DNA of 57,324 bases from Xanthobacteraceae bacterium (GCA_030041005.1 JASHOR010000090.1:1-57324), one strand, 5' to 3'; positions 29,175-43,111 are shown, numbered from the stretch's first letter. Translations and numbers: made by a program. Notes: generated from the sequence alone by a model not told the origin.

Positions 29175-29270
29175 CATTCCGGGGCGCCGCACAGCGGCGA
29201 GCCCGGAATCCATATTTCCCGCGCCCGGGTTATGGATTCCGGGCTCCTCGCTTCGCTCGGCCCCGGAATG
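29175..29270. repeat. inverted repeat at the pyrG 3' end
   Basis: A palindromic dispersed repeat. CATTCCGGGG at the left pairs with CCCCGGAATG at the right, and GAGCCCGGAATCCATA pairs with TATGGATTCCGGGCTC in the middle. It ends 10 bases from the pyrG stop. A longer relative is at 56853-57020. Repeats with this ATTCCGGGG / GGATTCCGGGC arrangement are frequent in Bradyrhizobium and Rhodopseudomonas genomes. Confidence 0.85.
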
Positions 29271-29279
29271 ACAACGTTA

Positions 29280-30920
<1,641 letters not shown>

Positions 30921-31098
30921 TTAACGCGCCCGCCATGATTCGACGAGCCTTTTTCCGGAATGTCTGCCGCGTCCGCGCAGCATAAAAGGATTGACCCTAA
31001 TTTATAACAAATCCATTGCGTTAAATCGGAACTTTCACGTTTGCTCGCAGCCGACGCCAGGGTAAGTTGTGGATAGAATCGCCCCGCGCCTCTTTGGC

Positions 31099-31581
31099 TC
31101 AATGCGATTGCGGAACCTGCGGTGTCGTCGGGGTCGAACCGGCCGGGGCGGCGCCCGAACTCGGCGCCGAGGATGAAGGGCTTGCTGGCCCCGATGCCGC
31201 CGGCCCGGAAGCAGCCGGGGCATTCGCCGCAGGCGTATTGGGCGTGCCGAGCTGGTTCAGCAACCCGTTGCTGCCTGAGTTGAGCGGCGCGACAGGCGGC
31301 GGACTACCGGGGGCGGGCGCTTGCTGAGTCGGTGTGCCGCCGGGGATCAATGACACCGGCTCGCGACTGTGGGCCGCCAGCAGCGACAGCGCGAGGCTGG
31401 TGATGAAAAATCCGAGGGCGAGCAGGGCCGTGGCGCGGGTAAGCACGTTGGCGGTGCCGCGGCCGGTCATGAAGCCGCTTGCCGAACTGACAAAACCTCC
31501 GCCCTCGGACTTCTGCAGCAGCACCACGCCGATCAAAGCGATGACCAGCATCAGATGAATGGCGATAACGACACTCAGCAT
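31099..31581 (-). CDS. secG: SecG preprotein translocase subunit with long Pro/Ala/Ser tail
   Basis: SecG is the small accessory subunit of the SecYEG channel. Two membrane helices (residues 3-21 and 52-70) flank the conserved cytosolic loop LQKSEGGGFVSSASGFMTGRGTAN. After residue 75 the protein continues as about 85 residues of low-complexity Pro/Ala/Ser/Gly sequence (for example AANAPAASGPAASGPAS) with no E. coli counterpart; tails of this sort occur in Rhizobiales SecG. It lies between tpiA and pyrG on the same strand. 160 residues. Confidence 0.92.
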   Translation of the reverse strand: MLSVVIAIHLMLVIALIGVVLLQKSEGGGFVSSASGFMTGRGTANVLTRATALLALGFFITSLALSLLAAHSREPVSLIPGGTPTQQAPAPGSPPPVAPLNSGSNGLLNQLGTPNTPAANAPAASGPAASGPASPSSSAPSSGAAPAGSTPTTPQVPQSH

Positions 31582-31759
31582 TGATCAAATCCGCTCGCAG
31601 CGACACCGGGGAGGCGCCGCCCTTGGCCGTCGCATGCCTCGATATAGGAAGCCGGCCGCTCCTCTACACGATTGGGCGAGGATTTTCTATGGCGGCTCTG
31701 GCCCGACGTTTGCCCCATCGCGGAAAATTCCGCTCCCGTCCGGGCCGCCGCGCCTCAGC

Positions 31760-32506
31760 TCAGCCACACACGGCGGCGATGGCCAGAAATTCCTCGGCTT
31801 TCAGACTGGCCCCACCGACGAGCGCTCCGTCGACGTCGTCGATGGTAAGCAGTTCTTCGGCATTGGCCGGCTTCACCGAGCCGCCATACAGAATCCGGGT
31901 TCCCTGCCCCACATCGCCATAGCGCGCGGACAGACGCTGGCGGATGAAAGCATGCATCTCGGCGATGTCGCCGCGGCCCGGTGTCGCGCCGGAACCAATG
32001 GCCCAAACAGGCTCATAGGCGACCGCAAACACGAGATCATCGGCAGGTTCGGGTAGCGAGCCGTCGAGTTGAGCGCGCACGACCGGGCGGGCATGGCCGG
32101 CATCGCGCTCGGCGCGCGTCTCGCCGACGCAAACGATGGCCAAGAGCCCGGCGCGCCGCGCCGCCAAGGCCTTGCCTCGCACCATCGCGTCGGTTTCGCC
32201 GTGGTATCGTCGGCGTTCCGAATGCCCGACGATGACGGCTTGCGCCCCGGCATCCTTGAGCATCTCGGCGGAAATGTCTCCCGTATAGGCTCCGGCAGCG
32301 AGAACGTGGCAGTCCTGGGCGCCGATGGCGACCGGCGACCCACGCGCTGCCGTCGCAAATTCTTGCAACAGCGTTGCCGGGGGGCACACCATTAGCTCCG
32401 CGTTGACGAGTTGTCGGGCTCCGGCAATGATTTTGTCGAGTTCGGCCGCCGAGGACTTCAGCCCATTCATTTTCCAGTTTCCTGCAACCAGCGGGCGGCG
32501 CTGCAT
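31760..32506 (-). CDS. tpiA: triosephosphate isomerase
   Basis: Interconverts dihydroxyacetone phosphate and glyceraldehyde-3-phosphate. The catalytic Lys is in AGNWKMNG, His in [13 protein letters not shown], Glu in [11 protein letters not shown] (loop 6 follows), and the phosphate-binding [10 protein letters not shown] / [10 protein letters not shown] are intact. The ATG at 32506 was chosen over a TTG at 32521. 248 residues. It is divergent from ppiD, and the 171 bases between 32507 and 32677 must hold both promoters. Confidence 0.96.
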   Translation of the reverse strand: MQRRPLVAGNWKMNGLKSSAAELDKIIAGARQLVNAELMVCPPATLLQEFATAARGSPVAIGAQDCHVLAAGAYTGDISAEMLKDAGAQAVIVGHSERRRYHGETDAMVRGKALAARRAGLLAIVCVGETRAERDAGHARPVVRAQLDGSLPEPADDLVFAVAYEPVWAIGSGATPGRGDIAEMHAFIRQRLSARYGDVGQGTRILYGGSVKPANAEELLTIDDVDGALVGGASLKAEEFLAIAAVCG

Positions 32507-32677
32507 CGTTGAAGGCCTCAAAAATGCGACAAAGAGCCGTTAGCAGACCGATTGATTGGCGGGAAGGGACGATTTAACGATCGCTCGCGTCCGATTGCGA
32601 CGCCAAACGGCCTTCCGTATGATGCGCCTCGCTCCGCCCGGCGGGGTTGATCGCCACCATCCAGCACGTGGGAACCC

Positions 32678-34588
32678 ATGCTTCGAGGTATCCGCAAAGC
32701 CTCCAGCAATTGGATCGGCCGCATCGTCATGGGAGCGGTCATGACGCTGCTCGCCGGCAGCTTCGCGGTCTGGGGCATCAATGACATCTTCAACGGTTAC
32801 GGCAGTTCTTCGTTGGCCAAGATCGGTGACACCGAAATCCAGGTGGACGACTTCAGCCAGACCTACAACGACCGCCTGCAGCAGCTCAGCCAGCAGGTCG
32901 GGCGGCCGATCACGCCAAATCAGGCCAATGCTCTCGGGCTCGACCGCCAGGTGCTCGGTCAAATGGTGGCCGAGGCCGGTCTCGACCAGCTCGCGCACCA
33001 GATGCGCCTGGGGATTCCCGTCTCCGATATCGTGCAACACGTCCTCAGCAATCCGAACTTCCAGACGCCCACCGGCCAGTTCGACCGTGCGCGTTTCGAA
33101 GACTACCTGCAGAGCATCGGCTACTCCGAGCAGCGGTTCTTCGACCAGCAGCGCCGGGCAATACCGCGTGCCGAGATCACGGATACGGTCTCTGGTGGGG
33201 TGATCGTGCCCAAGGCCTATTTCAATGCGGTCAATGAATTCCAGAACCAGCAGAGGACAATTCAATACATCGCGCTCGGTTCCAAGCAGGCCGGAGATGT
33301 TCCCGCACCGACTGACGAACAGTTGAGCAAGTATTTCAACGACCGAAAAATTCTGTTCCGCGCGCCGGAATACCGCAAAGTCGTGACTCTGACGGTGATC
33401 CCGGCGGAATTGGCGAAGTCCATTGCGGTTTCCGATGCTGACGTGAAGAAGAACTACGACGATAATTTGCAGCAGTACGTCACGCCGGAGCGGCGGCAGG
33501 TCGAACAGATCGTGTTTCACAACATGGCGGAGGCACAAGCCGCCAGCACCCGCATCAAGTCGGGGGTGACCTTTGCCGCCGTCGCCGACGAGCGCGGGCT
33601 CAAACAATCCGATATCGATCTGGGCACCGTGCCCAAATCGGGCATCATCGATCCCGCCGTGGCGAACGCCGTTTTTTCGCTCAAACAGGGACAAGTCAGC
33701 GCACCGATCAACGGCAAGTTCGGCGCGGTGATCGTGACTGTGACCAAAATTCTTCCGCAGGAAACCAAGTCGCTGACCACGGTGGCGCCCTTCATCCGCT
33801 CCGACATCGCGCTCGAGCGCGCCAAGCGGAAGGTCCAGGATATTCACGACGAGATCGAAGATGCCCGCGCCGGCGGCAGTACGCTGGAAGAAGCGGCGCA
33901 GAAGTTCAAGCTTCCCGTCGTCACTCTCGACATCGACCGTTCCGGGCGGGATCCCTCCGGCAAGCTGGTGGCGACGATGCCCGCTGCGACAAGCGTGGTG
34001 AACGGCGCGTTCTCCAATGACGTCGGTTTCGACACGTATCCGATCGACGCGGACAGCGGCTATGTCTGGTACGAGGTGGCAGCCGTTACGCCGGCCCACG
34101 ACCGCACGCTCAACGATGTCAAGAGCGAGGTTGAACAGCACTGGCGCGACGACCAGATTACCGACCGGCTGAAAGCCAAAGCCGCCGATCTTATCGCCAA
34201 GCTCAAGAGCGGCAGTTCATTTGCGTCGCTCGCCGCTACCAATGGCGTCAGCCTTGAAACGGCGAGCGATCTCAAGCGCGGGGTGGCTGCGCCCGGCGTG
34301 CCGGCCAGGGTGGTCGCCGCGGCATTTCATACCGCCAAGGGCGCGTTCGGCAGTTCCGAAGGAAACGACCCGACGGATTGGGTGGTGTTTGAATTGAGCG
34401 ACGTCAAGACCCCCGCCCTCGATCCGAATTCGGCCGACGGCAAGAAGCTCGATCAGTTGCTCCAGCAATCGCTGGGTGCCGACATCTTCAGCCAGTACAT
34501 CGCGTGGCTCGAAAAGGATCTGGGCACCACGGTCAACCAGTCCATGCTGGCGCAGGCGACCGGCGGCGGCGCGTCGGAAACCGAGTGA
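32678..34588 (+). CDS. ppiD: PpiD-like periplasmic peptidyl-prolyl isomerase / chaperone
   Basis: Inner-membrane-anchored periplasmic folding factor. One N-terminal membrane helix (about residues 13-35) is followed by the SurA/PpiD N-terminal chaperone region (residues 45-160). A parvulin-type rotamase domain follows (about 255-365), with VEQIVFHNMAEAQAASTRIKS and VFSLKQGQVSAPINGKFGAVI. The C-terminal part includes a second chaperone-like region. 636 residues, normal for PpiD. The TGA stop is immediately followed by the trpE ATG. Confidence 0.92.
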   Translation: MLRGIRKASSNWIGRIVMGAVMTLLAGSFAVWGINDIFNGYGSSSLAKIGDTEIQVDDFSQTYNDRLQQLSQQVGRPITPNQANALGLDRQVLGQMVAEAGLDQLAHQMRLGIPVSDIVQHVLSNPNFQTPTGQFDRARFEDYLQSIGYSEQRFFDQQRRAIPRAEITDTVSGGVIVPKAYFNAVNEFQNQQRTIQYIALGSKQAGDVPAPTDEQLSKYFNDRKILFRAPEYRKVVTLTVIPAELAKSIAVSDADVKKNYDDNLQQYVTPERRQVEQIVFHNMAEAQAASTRIKSGVTFAAVADERGLKQSDIDLGTVPKSGIIDPAVANAVFSLKQGQVSAPINGKFGAVIVTVTKILPQETKSLTTVAPFIRSDIALERAKRKVQDIHDEIEDARAGGSTLEEAAQKFKLPVVTLDIDRSGRDPSGKLVATMPAATSVVNGAFSNDVGFDTYPIDADSGYVWYEVAAVTPAHDRTLNDVKSEVEQHWRDDQITDRLKAKAADLIAKLKSGSSFASLAATNGVSLETASDLKRGVAAPGVPARVVAAAFHTAKGAFGSSEGNDPTDWVVFELSDVKTPALDPNSADGKKLDQLLQQSLGADIFSQYIAWLEKDLGTTVNQSMLAQATGGGASETE

Positions 34589-36160
34589 ATGCGCGCCGCG
34601 AGCGTGGATGAAGAATTCGCCGCACGTTATGCGGCAGGCCTGCCGCAGGTCGTTTGGCGGACGCTTGTCGGGGATCTGGAAACGCCGGTTTCCGCGTTTC
34701 TCAAACTTACCGGCGCTTGGACGGAAAAGTCGCCGCGCCGCGGTTCGCCGCCAATATGCTTTCTGCTGGAATCAGTCGAGGGCGGCGCCGTCCGCGGCCG
34801 CTATTCGATAATCGGCCTTCAACCTGATCTGATCTTTCGTGCGAGCGGACGCCGCGCCGAAATCAGCCGCGATCCGCAAGGCGACCCGCAGGCCTATTCA
34901 TCGGTTGCGGACACACCGCTTTCGGCGTTGCGCGCGCTCATCGAGGAGAGCCGGATTGCCCTGCCGGAACAGTTGCCGCCGATGGCCGCCGGCATATTCG
35001 GCTATCTCGGCTACGACACGGTACGGCTCATGGAGGATTCGCTGTCGGCGCCGGCGGCAGATTCGCTCGACATTCCCGACGCGATGCTCGTGCGGCCCAC
35101 TTTGGTGATCGTCTTTGACTCCGTCGAAGACACAATCACCGTCGTCACGCCTGTGCGTCCCAAGCCCGGCATCGCGGCGAAAACGGCACTTTCGCGCGCC
35201 CACGGGCGTCTTGCCGAGGTTGTCGAAGCGCTGGACCGTCCGCTCGACTTGTCCGCGACGCCCCCGCGTCATGCGCGTTGGCAAGCCGCCGATCCGAGGA
35301 GCGAACCGCCTTCGCCCCGTTCCAACACGACGCCGGCCGAGTTTAAGCGCATGGCGTTGCGCGCCAAGGAATACATTGCAGCCGGCGATATTTTTCAGGT
35401 GGTCTTGTCGCAACGTTTCGAGGCGCCGTTTACGCTGCCGCCATTCGCGCTCTACCGCGCATTACGCCGGATCAATCCGTCGCCGTACTTGTTCTTCCTC
35501 GACTGGGGTGCGTTCGCCATCGTCGGATCGAGCCCGGAGATACTGGTCAAGGTCGGCGGCGATGTCGTAACGATCCGTCCGATCGCCGGCACCCGCCCGC
35601 GCGGCGCAACCCCGCACCAGGACGCCGCGCTTGAAGCGGAGCTGCTCGCCGATCCTAAGGAACGCGCCGAGCATCTGATGCTGCTCGACCTCGGCCGCAA
35701 CGACGTCGGCCGCGTCGCTGAGATCGGCAGCGTCAAGGTCACCGATCAGTTCTTCATCGAGCGCTACAGCCAGGTGATGCACATCGTCTCCAACGTCGAG
35801 GGGAAGCTGCGCAAGGATTGCGGCCCGCTGGACGCGCTGGCGGCCGGATTTCCCGCCGGCACGGTGTCAGGCGCACCGAAAGTGCGCGCCATGCAGATTA
35901 TCGACGAGCTGGAGAAGGAGAAGCGCTCGCTCTATGCCGGCTGCGTGGGTTATTTCTCCGCCAGCGACGACATGGACTCCTGTATCGCGCTACGCACCGC
36001 GCTGGTCAAAGACGGCGTCATGTACGTCCAGGCCGGCGCCGGCATAGTGGCGGATTCCGATCCCGAACTGGAGCAGCGGGAATGCATCAATAAGGCAAAG
36101 GCGCTGTTCCGGGCCGCCGAAGAGGCCCGGCGCTTCGCCGCGGCGGGTGGCGCAGAGTAG
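34589..36160 (+). CDS. trpE: anthranilate synthase component I
   Basis: Converts chorismate to anthranilate at the start of tryptophan synthesis. The N-terminal domain carries the inhibitor-site-like LLESVEGG...RYSIIG. The chorismate-binding domain carries FQVVLSQRFEAPF, NPSPYLFFLDWG, SSPEILVKV, PIAGTRPRG, DLGRNDVGRV, FPAGTVSGAPK and QAGAGIVADSDPELE. 523 residues, so this is the unfused form and not a TrpEG fusion. No trpG follows; 36161-36410 is non-coding. It directly abuts ppiD, which implies co-transcription. Confidence 0.95.
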   Translation: MRAASVDEEFAARYAAGLPQVVWRTLVGDLETPVSAFLKLTGAWTEKSPRRGSPPICFLLESVEGGAVRGRYSIIGLQPDLIFRASGRRAEISRDPQGDPQAYSSVADTPLSALRALIEESRIALPEQLPPMAAGIFGYLGYDTVRLMEDSLSAPAADSLDIPDAMLVRPTLVIVFDSVEDTITVVTPVRPKPGIAAKTALSRAHGRLAEVVEALDRPLDLSATPPRHARWQAADPRSEPPSPRSNTTPAEFKRMALRAKEYIAAGDIFQVVLSQRFEAPFTLPPFALYRALRRINPSPYLFFLDWGAFAIVGSSPEILVKVGGDVVTIRPIAGTRPRGATPHQDAALEAELLADPKERAEHLMLLDLGRNDVGRVAEIGSVKVTDQFFIERYSQVMHIVSNVEGKLRKDCGPLDALAAGFPAGTVSGAPKVRAMQIIDELEKEKRSLYAGCVGYFSASDDMDSCIALRTALVKDGVMYVQAGAGIVADSDPELEQRECINKAKALFRAAEEARRFAAAGGAE

Positions 36161-36410
36161 AACTCTGCGCGCTTGTTCCACTTTCCGCTTGCTGGTTTGC
36201 CGACGTCGGCGGCGTGCGATTGTCGAGGTAGCACGGCTCGCTGAGAGGTGCGCTTTCTCGCAAGCGATCATGCCGAGCAGCGACCCGACGATAGCGAAGC
36301 GTTCACAATCGCTGCCGATGAAGCCGCACTAGCGCCAAAGCGAGTTTTTTGCACCGGAGGACCCGACTTAAGGCCAACCGGTGCAGGGCATTTCGAGCCG
36401 CCGTTGCCCC

Positions 36411-36722
36411 CTAGATGCGGCCAAAACAATGATAGTACTGGCCCCAATTCACGTTCCACTTCTCGGACGGGATCTTGCAGTACGGGCTCGTGGCCGACCC
36501 GATCGGCTTGTGATGTATGGCGGCGTGGACGGCTTTAAGGTGCGGGTGGGCGGGATTCGTGCCGTAGCACTTATAATACTGGCCCCAGTTCGTATTCCAT
36601 TTTTGCGCCGGCATGTTGCAGAACGGGCTTTTGGCGGGGGCGGCTTGCGCCTGGTTTATCGCTGCCGGTACCGCAATTGTGGCCAGCGCCAGTGCCGCTG
36701 TAACAAGCATGAGTTTCTTCAT
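36411..36722 (-). CDS. small secreted protein with tandem Cys/Trp repeat, unknown function
   Basis: 103 residues from ATG 36722 behind a clear GAAGGAGG site. A signal peptide (KLMLVTAALALATIAVPAAI...AQA) precedes a mature part made of two copies of one motif. Copy 1 is SPFCNMPAQKWNTNWGQYY followed by KCYG; copy 2 is SPYCKIPSEKWNVNWGQYY followed by HCFG. A His-rich linker (HPHLKAVHAAIHH) separates them. Each copy has two cysteines about 17 residues apart, suggesting a disulfide-closed loop or a metal/heme-linked surface. I do not recognise the family. It stands alone between trpE and a metallo-hydrolase. Confidence 0.82.
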   Translation of the reverse strand: MKKLMLVTAALALATIAVPAAINQAQAAPAKSPFCNMPAQKWNTNWGQYYKCYGTNPAHPHLKAVHAAIHHKPIGSATSPYCKIPSEKWNVNWGQYYHCFGRI

Positions 36723-36982
36723 CGGCAATCCTCCTTCGGTGTCCTGCCCGTCGCATCCGCGAAAGTTCTTCTTTTGGGCGACCGAAGATAGCCAATCGAG
36801 ATGTGTTGTGTACGCAAAATTTGCGACTTTTTGCCGCAAATTTCCTTGGCGTTTATGCTCGCGATCCGCAAGCGCAAAAGTTGTCCCGAACTGCGGGCTG
36901 ATGGACTCGGCAATGCCGCTGTGATGGACGCCGCGATGCGCATTGGCCGCGTCAACGCCCTTCCCTGCGATACCGCACGATA

Positions 36983-37861
36983 TCAACCGTCCGCCGCCAC
37001 GAATTGGTAGCCGGTCCCCGCGTGCCGGACGCGAACGGTGGATGGCATGGGGAAATGAGTCACGCACAGGATCGTCGGTTCGTCGCAGAAGCGGTCGAAA
37101 ATCTTGCGCCGGGTCATTGCCGCCTGTGAGGAGTCGTAGTCGGCTATCATGCCCAATTCCGGATATTTTCCCTGCAGCGGCGAGTGGATCATGTCGCCGG
37201 TAATGAAGGCCTCCTCGCCGGTGCGGCCGAGCAGAATTGAAAAGTGGTCGATCGTATGCCCGGGCGTGGGGATGAACCGGATCCGCTCGTTGAGTGCAAA
37301 GTCGCTTTTCACGATCTGCTCACGTCGGGCGGCGATGATCGGCAGCACCGAGTCGGTGATCCACGGCACGCTCTGCGGATCCTCCTTCTCGCGCTGCGTC
37401 CAATGCGCAAGCTCGCGGTCGGCCATGAGGTAACGCGCATTGGGGAAGGTCGGCACCCAGCGGCCATTCTCCAGGCGCGTATTCCACCCGACGTGATCGG
37501 TGTGCAAATGCGTGCACATCACATAATCGATGTCGCCAACGCCGAGACCTGCGGCGCTGAGCGCCTTTTCGAAGCGGTTGCCGTTCAACATGTTCCAGAA
37601 CGGTCTGGTCGGCCGCTGTTTGTGATTACCGACGCAGGCATCGACCAGGATGTTGTGGTGCGGCGTCTTGATGACGAAGCTTTGGACGCAAAAGACCAGC
37701 TTGTCGGCCTGATCAAGGAAGCTCGGCGCAAGCCACGAGCGATTCTCTTCCAGCATCTCCTTCGTCAGGGACGGAAAAAATGTTCTCGCGTCGAACCATG
37801 CGCCCTGCTGCTCGACCACGGCATGGATCGTAATGTCCTGGAGCTTGATCGGTGTCATCAT
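36983..37861 (-). CDS. MBL-fold metallo-hydrolase (lactonase-like)
   Basis: A 292-residue metallo-beta-lactamase-fold hydrolase resembling the AttM/AiiB and related lactonase group. The metal motif is CTHLHTDHVGWN (HxHxDH), with later ligands at TPGHTIDH, ITGDMIHSP and THFPMPST. The short N-terminal region before SFVIKTPHHNILVDACVG is typical. There is no signal peptide, so it is cytoplasmic. Substrate unknown; acyl-homoserine-lactone activity is possible but cannot be claimed. Start ATG 37861 (a second ATG at 37858 is adjacent). Confidence 0.88.
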   Translation of the reverse strand: MMTPIKLQDITIHAVVEQQGAWFDARTFFPSLTKEMLEENRSWLAPSFLDQADKLVFCVQSFVIKTPHHNILVDACVGNHKQRPTRPFWNMLNGNRFEKALSAAGLGVGDIDYVMCTHLHTDHVGWNTRLENGRWVPTFPNARYLMADRELAHWTQREKEDPQSVPWITDSVLPIIAARREQIVKSDFALNERIRFIPTPGHTIDHFSILLGRTGEEAFITGDMIHSPLQGKYPELGMIADYDSSQAAMTRRKIFDRFCDEPTILCVTHFPMPSTVRVRHAGTGYQFVAADG

Positions 37862-37980
37862 GAGGCCATTCCTCGCATCGGCAAACCCGGCTCCGACCGC
37901 AAGCGCGAAACGCAGACCCGCCCCCGGCGCCGCCGCGCACTCTCCTACTACTCCGAATTGCTAATCAAGCGAGAGCTGCA

Positions 37981-38463
37981 TTAAGTGGCTTCATCGCGAT
38001 GGATCGGGTCGATCCATAGAACGGTCTCCGGCTTTTCCACCGGCTCGATGTCGAGATTGATCGCGATCGCTTCGCCGTCGCTGCGCACCAGAACGCACTC
38101 CAAGACCTCGTTGGGGCTGGCATTGATCTCCTGATGCGGCACATAGGGCGGCACGAAGATGAAGTCGCCCGGCCCCGCTTCGGCGGCGAATTGCAGTTGC
38201 TCGCCCCAGCGCATGCGCGCCCGCCCGCGCACCACGTAGATGATGCTTTCCAGGTGCCCGTGATGATGCGCGCCGGTCTTGGCGTCGGGCTTGATCGTCA
38301 CCGTGCCGGCCCACAATTTCTGCGCCCCGGCGCGGGCGAAAGTGATCGCTGCCTTGCGGTCCATGCCCGGCGTCGACGGCACGTTCGGATCGAGCTGGCT
38401 GCCGGGAATGACGCGCACGCCGTCGTGCTTCCAGCGGTCGGCGTGGTCGCGATGGCTAGGCAT
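37981..38463 (-). CDS. cupin-domain protein
   Basis: A 160-residue single-domain cupin. Motif 1 is GAHHHGHLESIIYVVRGRARMRWG, with His and Glu metal ligands. Motif 2 is PGDFIFVPPYVPHQEINAS, with the last His ligand. A metal-binding cupin with enzyme or sensor role is likely; no substrate can be assigned. It lies 119 bases upstream of the metallo-hydrolase on the same strand and may be co-transcribed with it. Confidence 0.88.
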   Translation of the reverse strand: MPSHRDHADRWKHDGVRVIPGSQLDPNVPSTPGMDRKAAITFARAGAQKLWAGTVTIKPDAKTGAHHHGHLESIIYVVRGRARMRWGEQLQFAAEAGPGDFIFVPPYVPHQEINASPNEVLECVLVRSDGEAIAINLDIEPVEKPETVLWIDPIHRDEAT

Positions 38464-38563
38464 GGGGCACCAATAGCAGGCGGCAGTGCATTCGTCATTT
38501 CAAGAAGCGAAGGCCGCGCCCCGGCAGGATTGCTTCACCCTTCGGGCTCGCAACAACGGACCT

Positions 38564-41335
<2,772 letters not shown>

Positions 41336-41527
41336 AGCCGATCGGTGGCCGCAGCGCCACCCTAATCGGTATCTGGCAGATGGCTATTCCTCCAAGAATT
41401 TCAAGGTGTTATTGAGGCAAATCAAGGCGTTTTCACGCGCTCTGCGGCGTCCGCCTGGAGACCGCGAGAAGGGATGCTGGCACTATCGCGCTGGCGCCAT
41501 CTGCAGGTGCCGTCGGAGAAGGCATAA

Positions 41528-42154
41528 ATGCAGCTCGATTATGCGGTCAGCGCGTTTTTGACCCTGTTTGTGGTGGTCGATCCCGTGGCGCTGGCGCCGA
41601 CGTTTCTAGCCGTCACCGAAGGTATGCCGCGCGTTGCCCGTCGCAGTGTCGCCGTGCGCGCAACCGTGATCGCCGGCGCCATCCTGATCGGCGCCGCTCT
41701 GTTCGGCGACTGGCTACTCGAAACGCTGCAAATTTCGCTTTCGGCGTTCCGCATTGCCGGCGGCCTGTTGCTGTTTTCGATCGCCACCGAAATGGTGTTC
41801 GGCGTCCGCAGCCGTCATGAAGGCGAGGCCGCCGAACAGGCGCTCGAAGAGCGAGTGCGCAACGTCGCCGCCTTTCCGCTGGCGATTCCGCTTTTGGCCG
41901 GACCGGGCGCCATCACGGCGGCCGTGCTGCTCGACGGCCGCGCCGGCGGCAATCTGCTGCTGCGCGGCGAGCTCCTTGCCGTCGTCATCGTCGTCGCGGC
42001 GGCGGCGCTTTTGAGCTTTCTTTTGGCGGAGCGCATCGGTCGGCTCTTGGGCTTGACTGGCAACATCGTCCTGTCGCGGCTCCTCGGCGTGCTGCTGGCG
42101 GCGCTGGCGGTGCAATTCGTGGTCGACGGCGTCCGCGCCATCTTCAGCGCTTAG
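41528..42154 (+). CDS. MarC/UPF0056-family membrane protein
   Basis: Polytopic inner-membrane protein of the MarC family with six predicted helices. The family signatures FLTLFVVVDPVALAPTFLAVT and FPLAIPLLAGPGAITAAVLL are clear. Family function is unknown; early links to multiple antibiotic resistance were not upheld. 208 residues. Its TAG stop (42152-42154) is also the first three bases of a module C repeat arm. Confidence 0.92.
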   Translation: MQLDYAVSAFLTLFVVVDPVALAPTFLAVTEGMPRVARRSVAVRATVIAGAILIGAALFGDWLLETLQISLSAFRIAGGLLLFSIATEMVFGVRSRHEGEAAEQALEERVRNVAAFPLAIPLLAGPGAITAAVLLDGRAGGNLLLRGELLAVVIVVAAAALLSFLLAERIGRLLGLTGNIVLSRLLGVLLAALAVQFVVDGVRAIFSA

Positions 42155-42190
42155 TGGCCCGATTCCAACATTGGCCTCCTGTCCCGACGC
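42152..42190. repeat. half of palindromic module C, overlapping the marC stop
   Basis: The sequence TAGTGGCCCGATTCCAACAT starts at the marC stop codon. It matches one outer and inner arm of module C as seen (reverse complement) at 49140-49169. After the core the match to the second arm is lost, so this is a truncated copy. Confidence 0.65.
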
Positions 42191-42277
42191 GCCCTCGTGC
42201 GCATGTGCTGCGCTAATCATTCCTTAACCGAGAGCATTCACCATTTCTTAGGGGCTGATGATCGCAGAGGCCGTGTC

Positions 42278-42469
42278 ATGGCCGTATCGGCAATTGCGTC
42301 GGCTGGCTCGCATGCCGCGACCCAGCACGCCGTTCGATCGTCCGGCCAGCAGCAGTCCAACGGTCGCCGGATACCCTCGATCACCGACATTGACGCGCAA
42401 GGGTCGAGCGTGTCGTCGGCGCCAAGTTCGACGGGCAAGACCACAAGCAAGATCGACATCACCGTGTAA
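42278..42469 (+). CDS. small Ser/Gln-rich hypothetical protein
   Basis: 63 residues from ATG 42278, with AGAGG about 8 bases upstream. The protein is rich in Ser, Ala and Gln, has no membrane segment, and ends TGKTTSKIDITV. I do not recognise a domain. It lies 13 bases before the GNAT gene on the same strand, which supports a short operon. Small size and low complexity leave real doubt. Confidence 0.45.
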   Translation: MAVSAIASAGSHAATQHAVRSSGQQQSNGRRIPSITDIDAQGSSVSSAPSSTGKTTSKIDITV

Positions 42470-42482
42470 ACGTCAGCGCAAC

Positions 42483-43037
42483 ATGAAACAGATCGAGCCA
42501 ACCAAAGACTCGCCTTCTAGGTTTGCGGTGCGCGAGGCGACGCCCGCCGACATTCCGGCACTGATGCGGCTCAAGCGCCTTTTGGCCCAAGGCGAGAACG
42601 CCCTGCATGCGGTGCGCGCCAGCCCCGAAGACTGGCTGCGCGACGGCTTCGGTCCGCACGCCGGCTTTTGCGCCTTCGTTGCCGAGCAAAGCGGAACCGT
42701 GGTCGGCATGGCCACTTGCAGCCGCCGCGTCGTCACCGGCTGGAACGGACCGGTGATCTTCCTGCAGGACCTGTACGTCGAATCCGCCTGCCGCGGGCGC
42801 GGCATTGCTCGCGCCTTGACGGCGCGCGTTGCCGCGTTCGCCCGTGAGATCGGCAGCCCGATCGTGGAATTGACGGTCCGCGCCGACAATCCGGCGCAAA
42901 CCTTCTACCAACGGAGCGGATTCACGTCGCTGCCGCAATGCCTCACTTACGTGCTGGCGGGGCCGGCGCTCGCGGCGCTTGCCAGCAGCGACAAGCAGAG
43001 CCATGCCTGCAAGGACAGGTTGGCACTCGCCGGCTGA
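42483..43037 (+). CDS. GNAT-family N-acetyltransferase
   Basis: GCN5-related acetyltransferase of 184 residues. The fold is visible as VREATPADIPALMRLKRLL (beta1-alpha1), FVAEQSGTVVGMATC, and IFLQDLYVESACRGRGIARAL with the acetyl-CoA loop CRGRGIA. The C-terminal TVRADNPAQTFYQRSGF is also typical. The acceptor is unknown. The ATG at 42483 was chosen because the open frame upstream overlaps the small gene and is unconserved. Confidence 0.9.
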   Translation: MKQIEPTKDSPSRFAVREATPADIPALMRLKRLLAQGENALHAVRASPEDWLRDGFGPHAGFCAFVAEQSGTVVGMATCSRRVVTGWNGPVIFLQDLYVESACRGRGIARALTARVAAFAREIGSPIVELTVRADNPAQTFYQRSGFTSLPQCLTYVLAGPALAALASSDKQSHACKDRLALAG

Positions 43038-43111
43038 CGCCTGGCAAGCTCAAACAGCCTTTTGCGTGCCGCTGCGCCGGCGCGATGGGTTGAAGGGTGG
43101 CATCTTTACGA

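Noticed and set aside
32540-34141. 533-codon open frame on the minus strand across ppiD
   Set aside because: Same effect: antisense of ppiD, no motif, and it runs through the tpiA-ppiD promoter region.
42258-42482. 75-codon N-terminal extension of the GNAT protein
   Set aside because: It overlaps another small gene and lacks conservation; the acetyltransferase fold begins after 42483.
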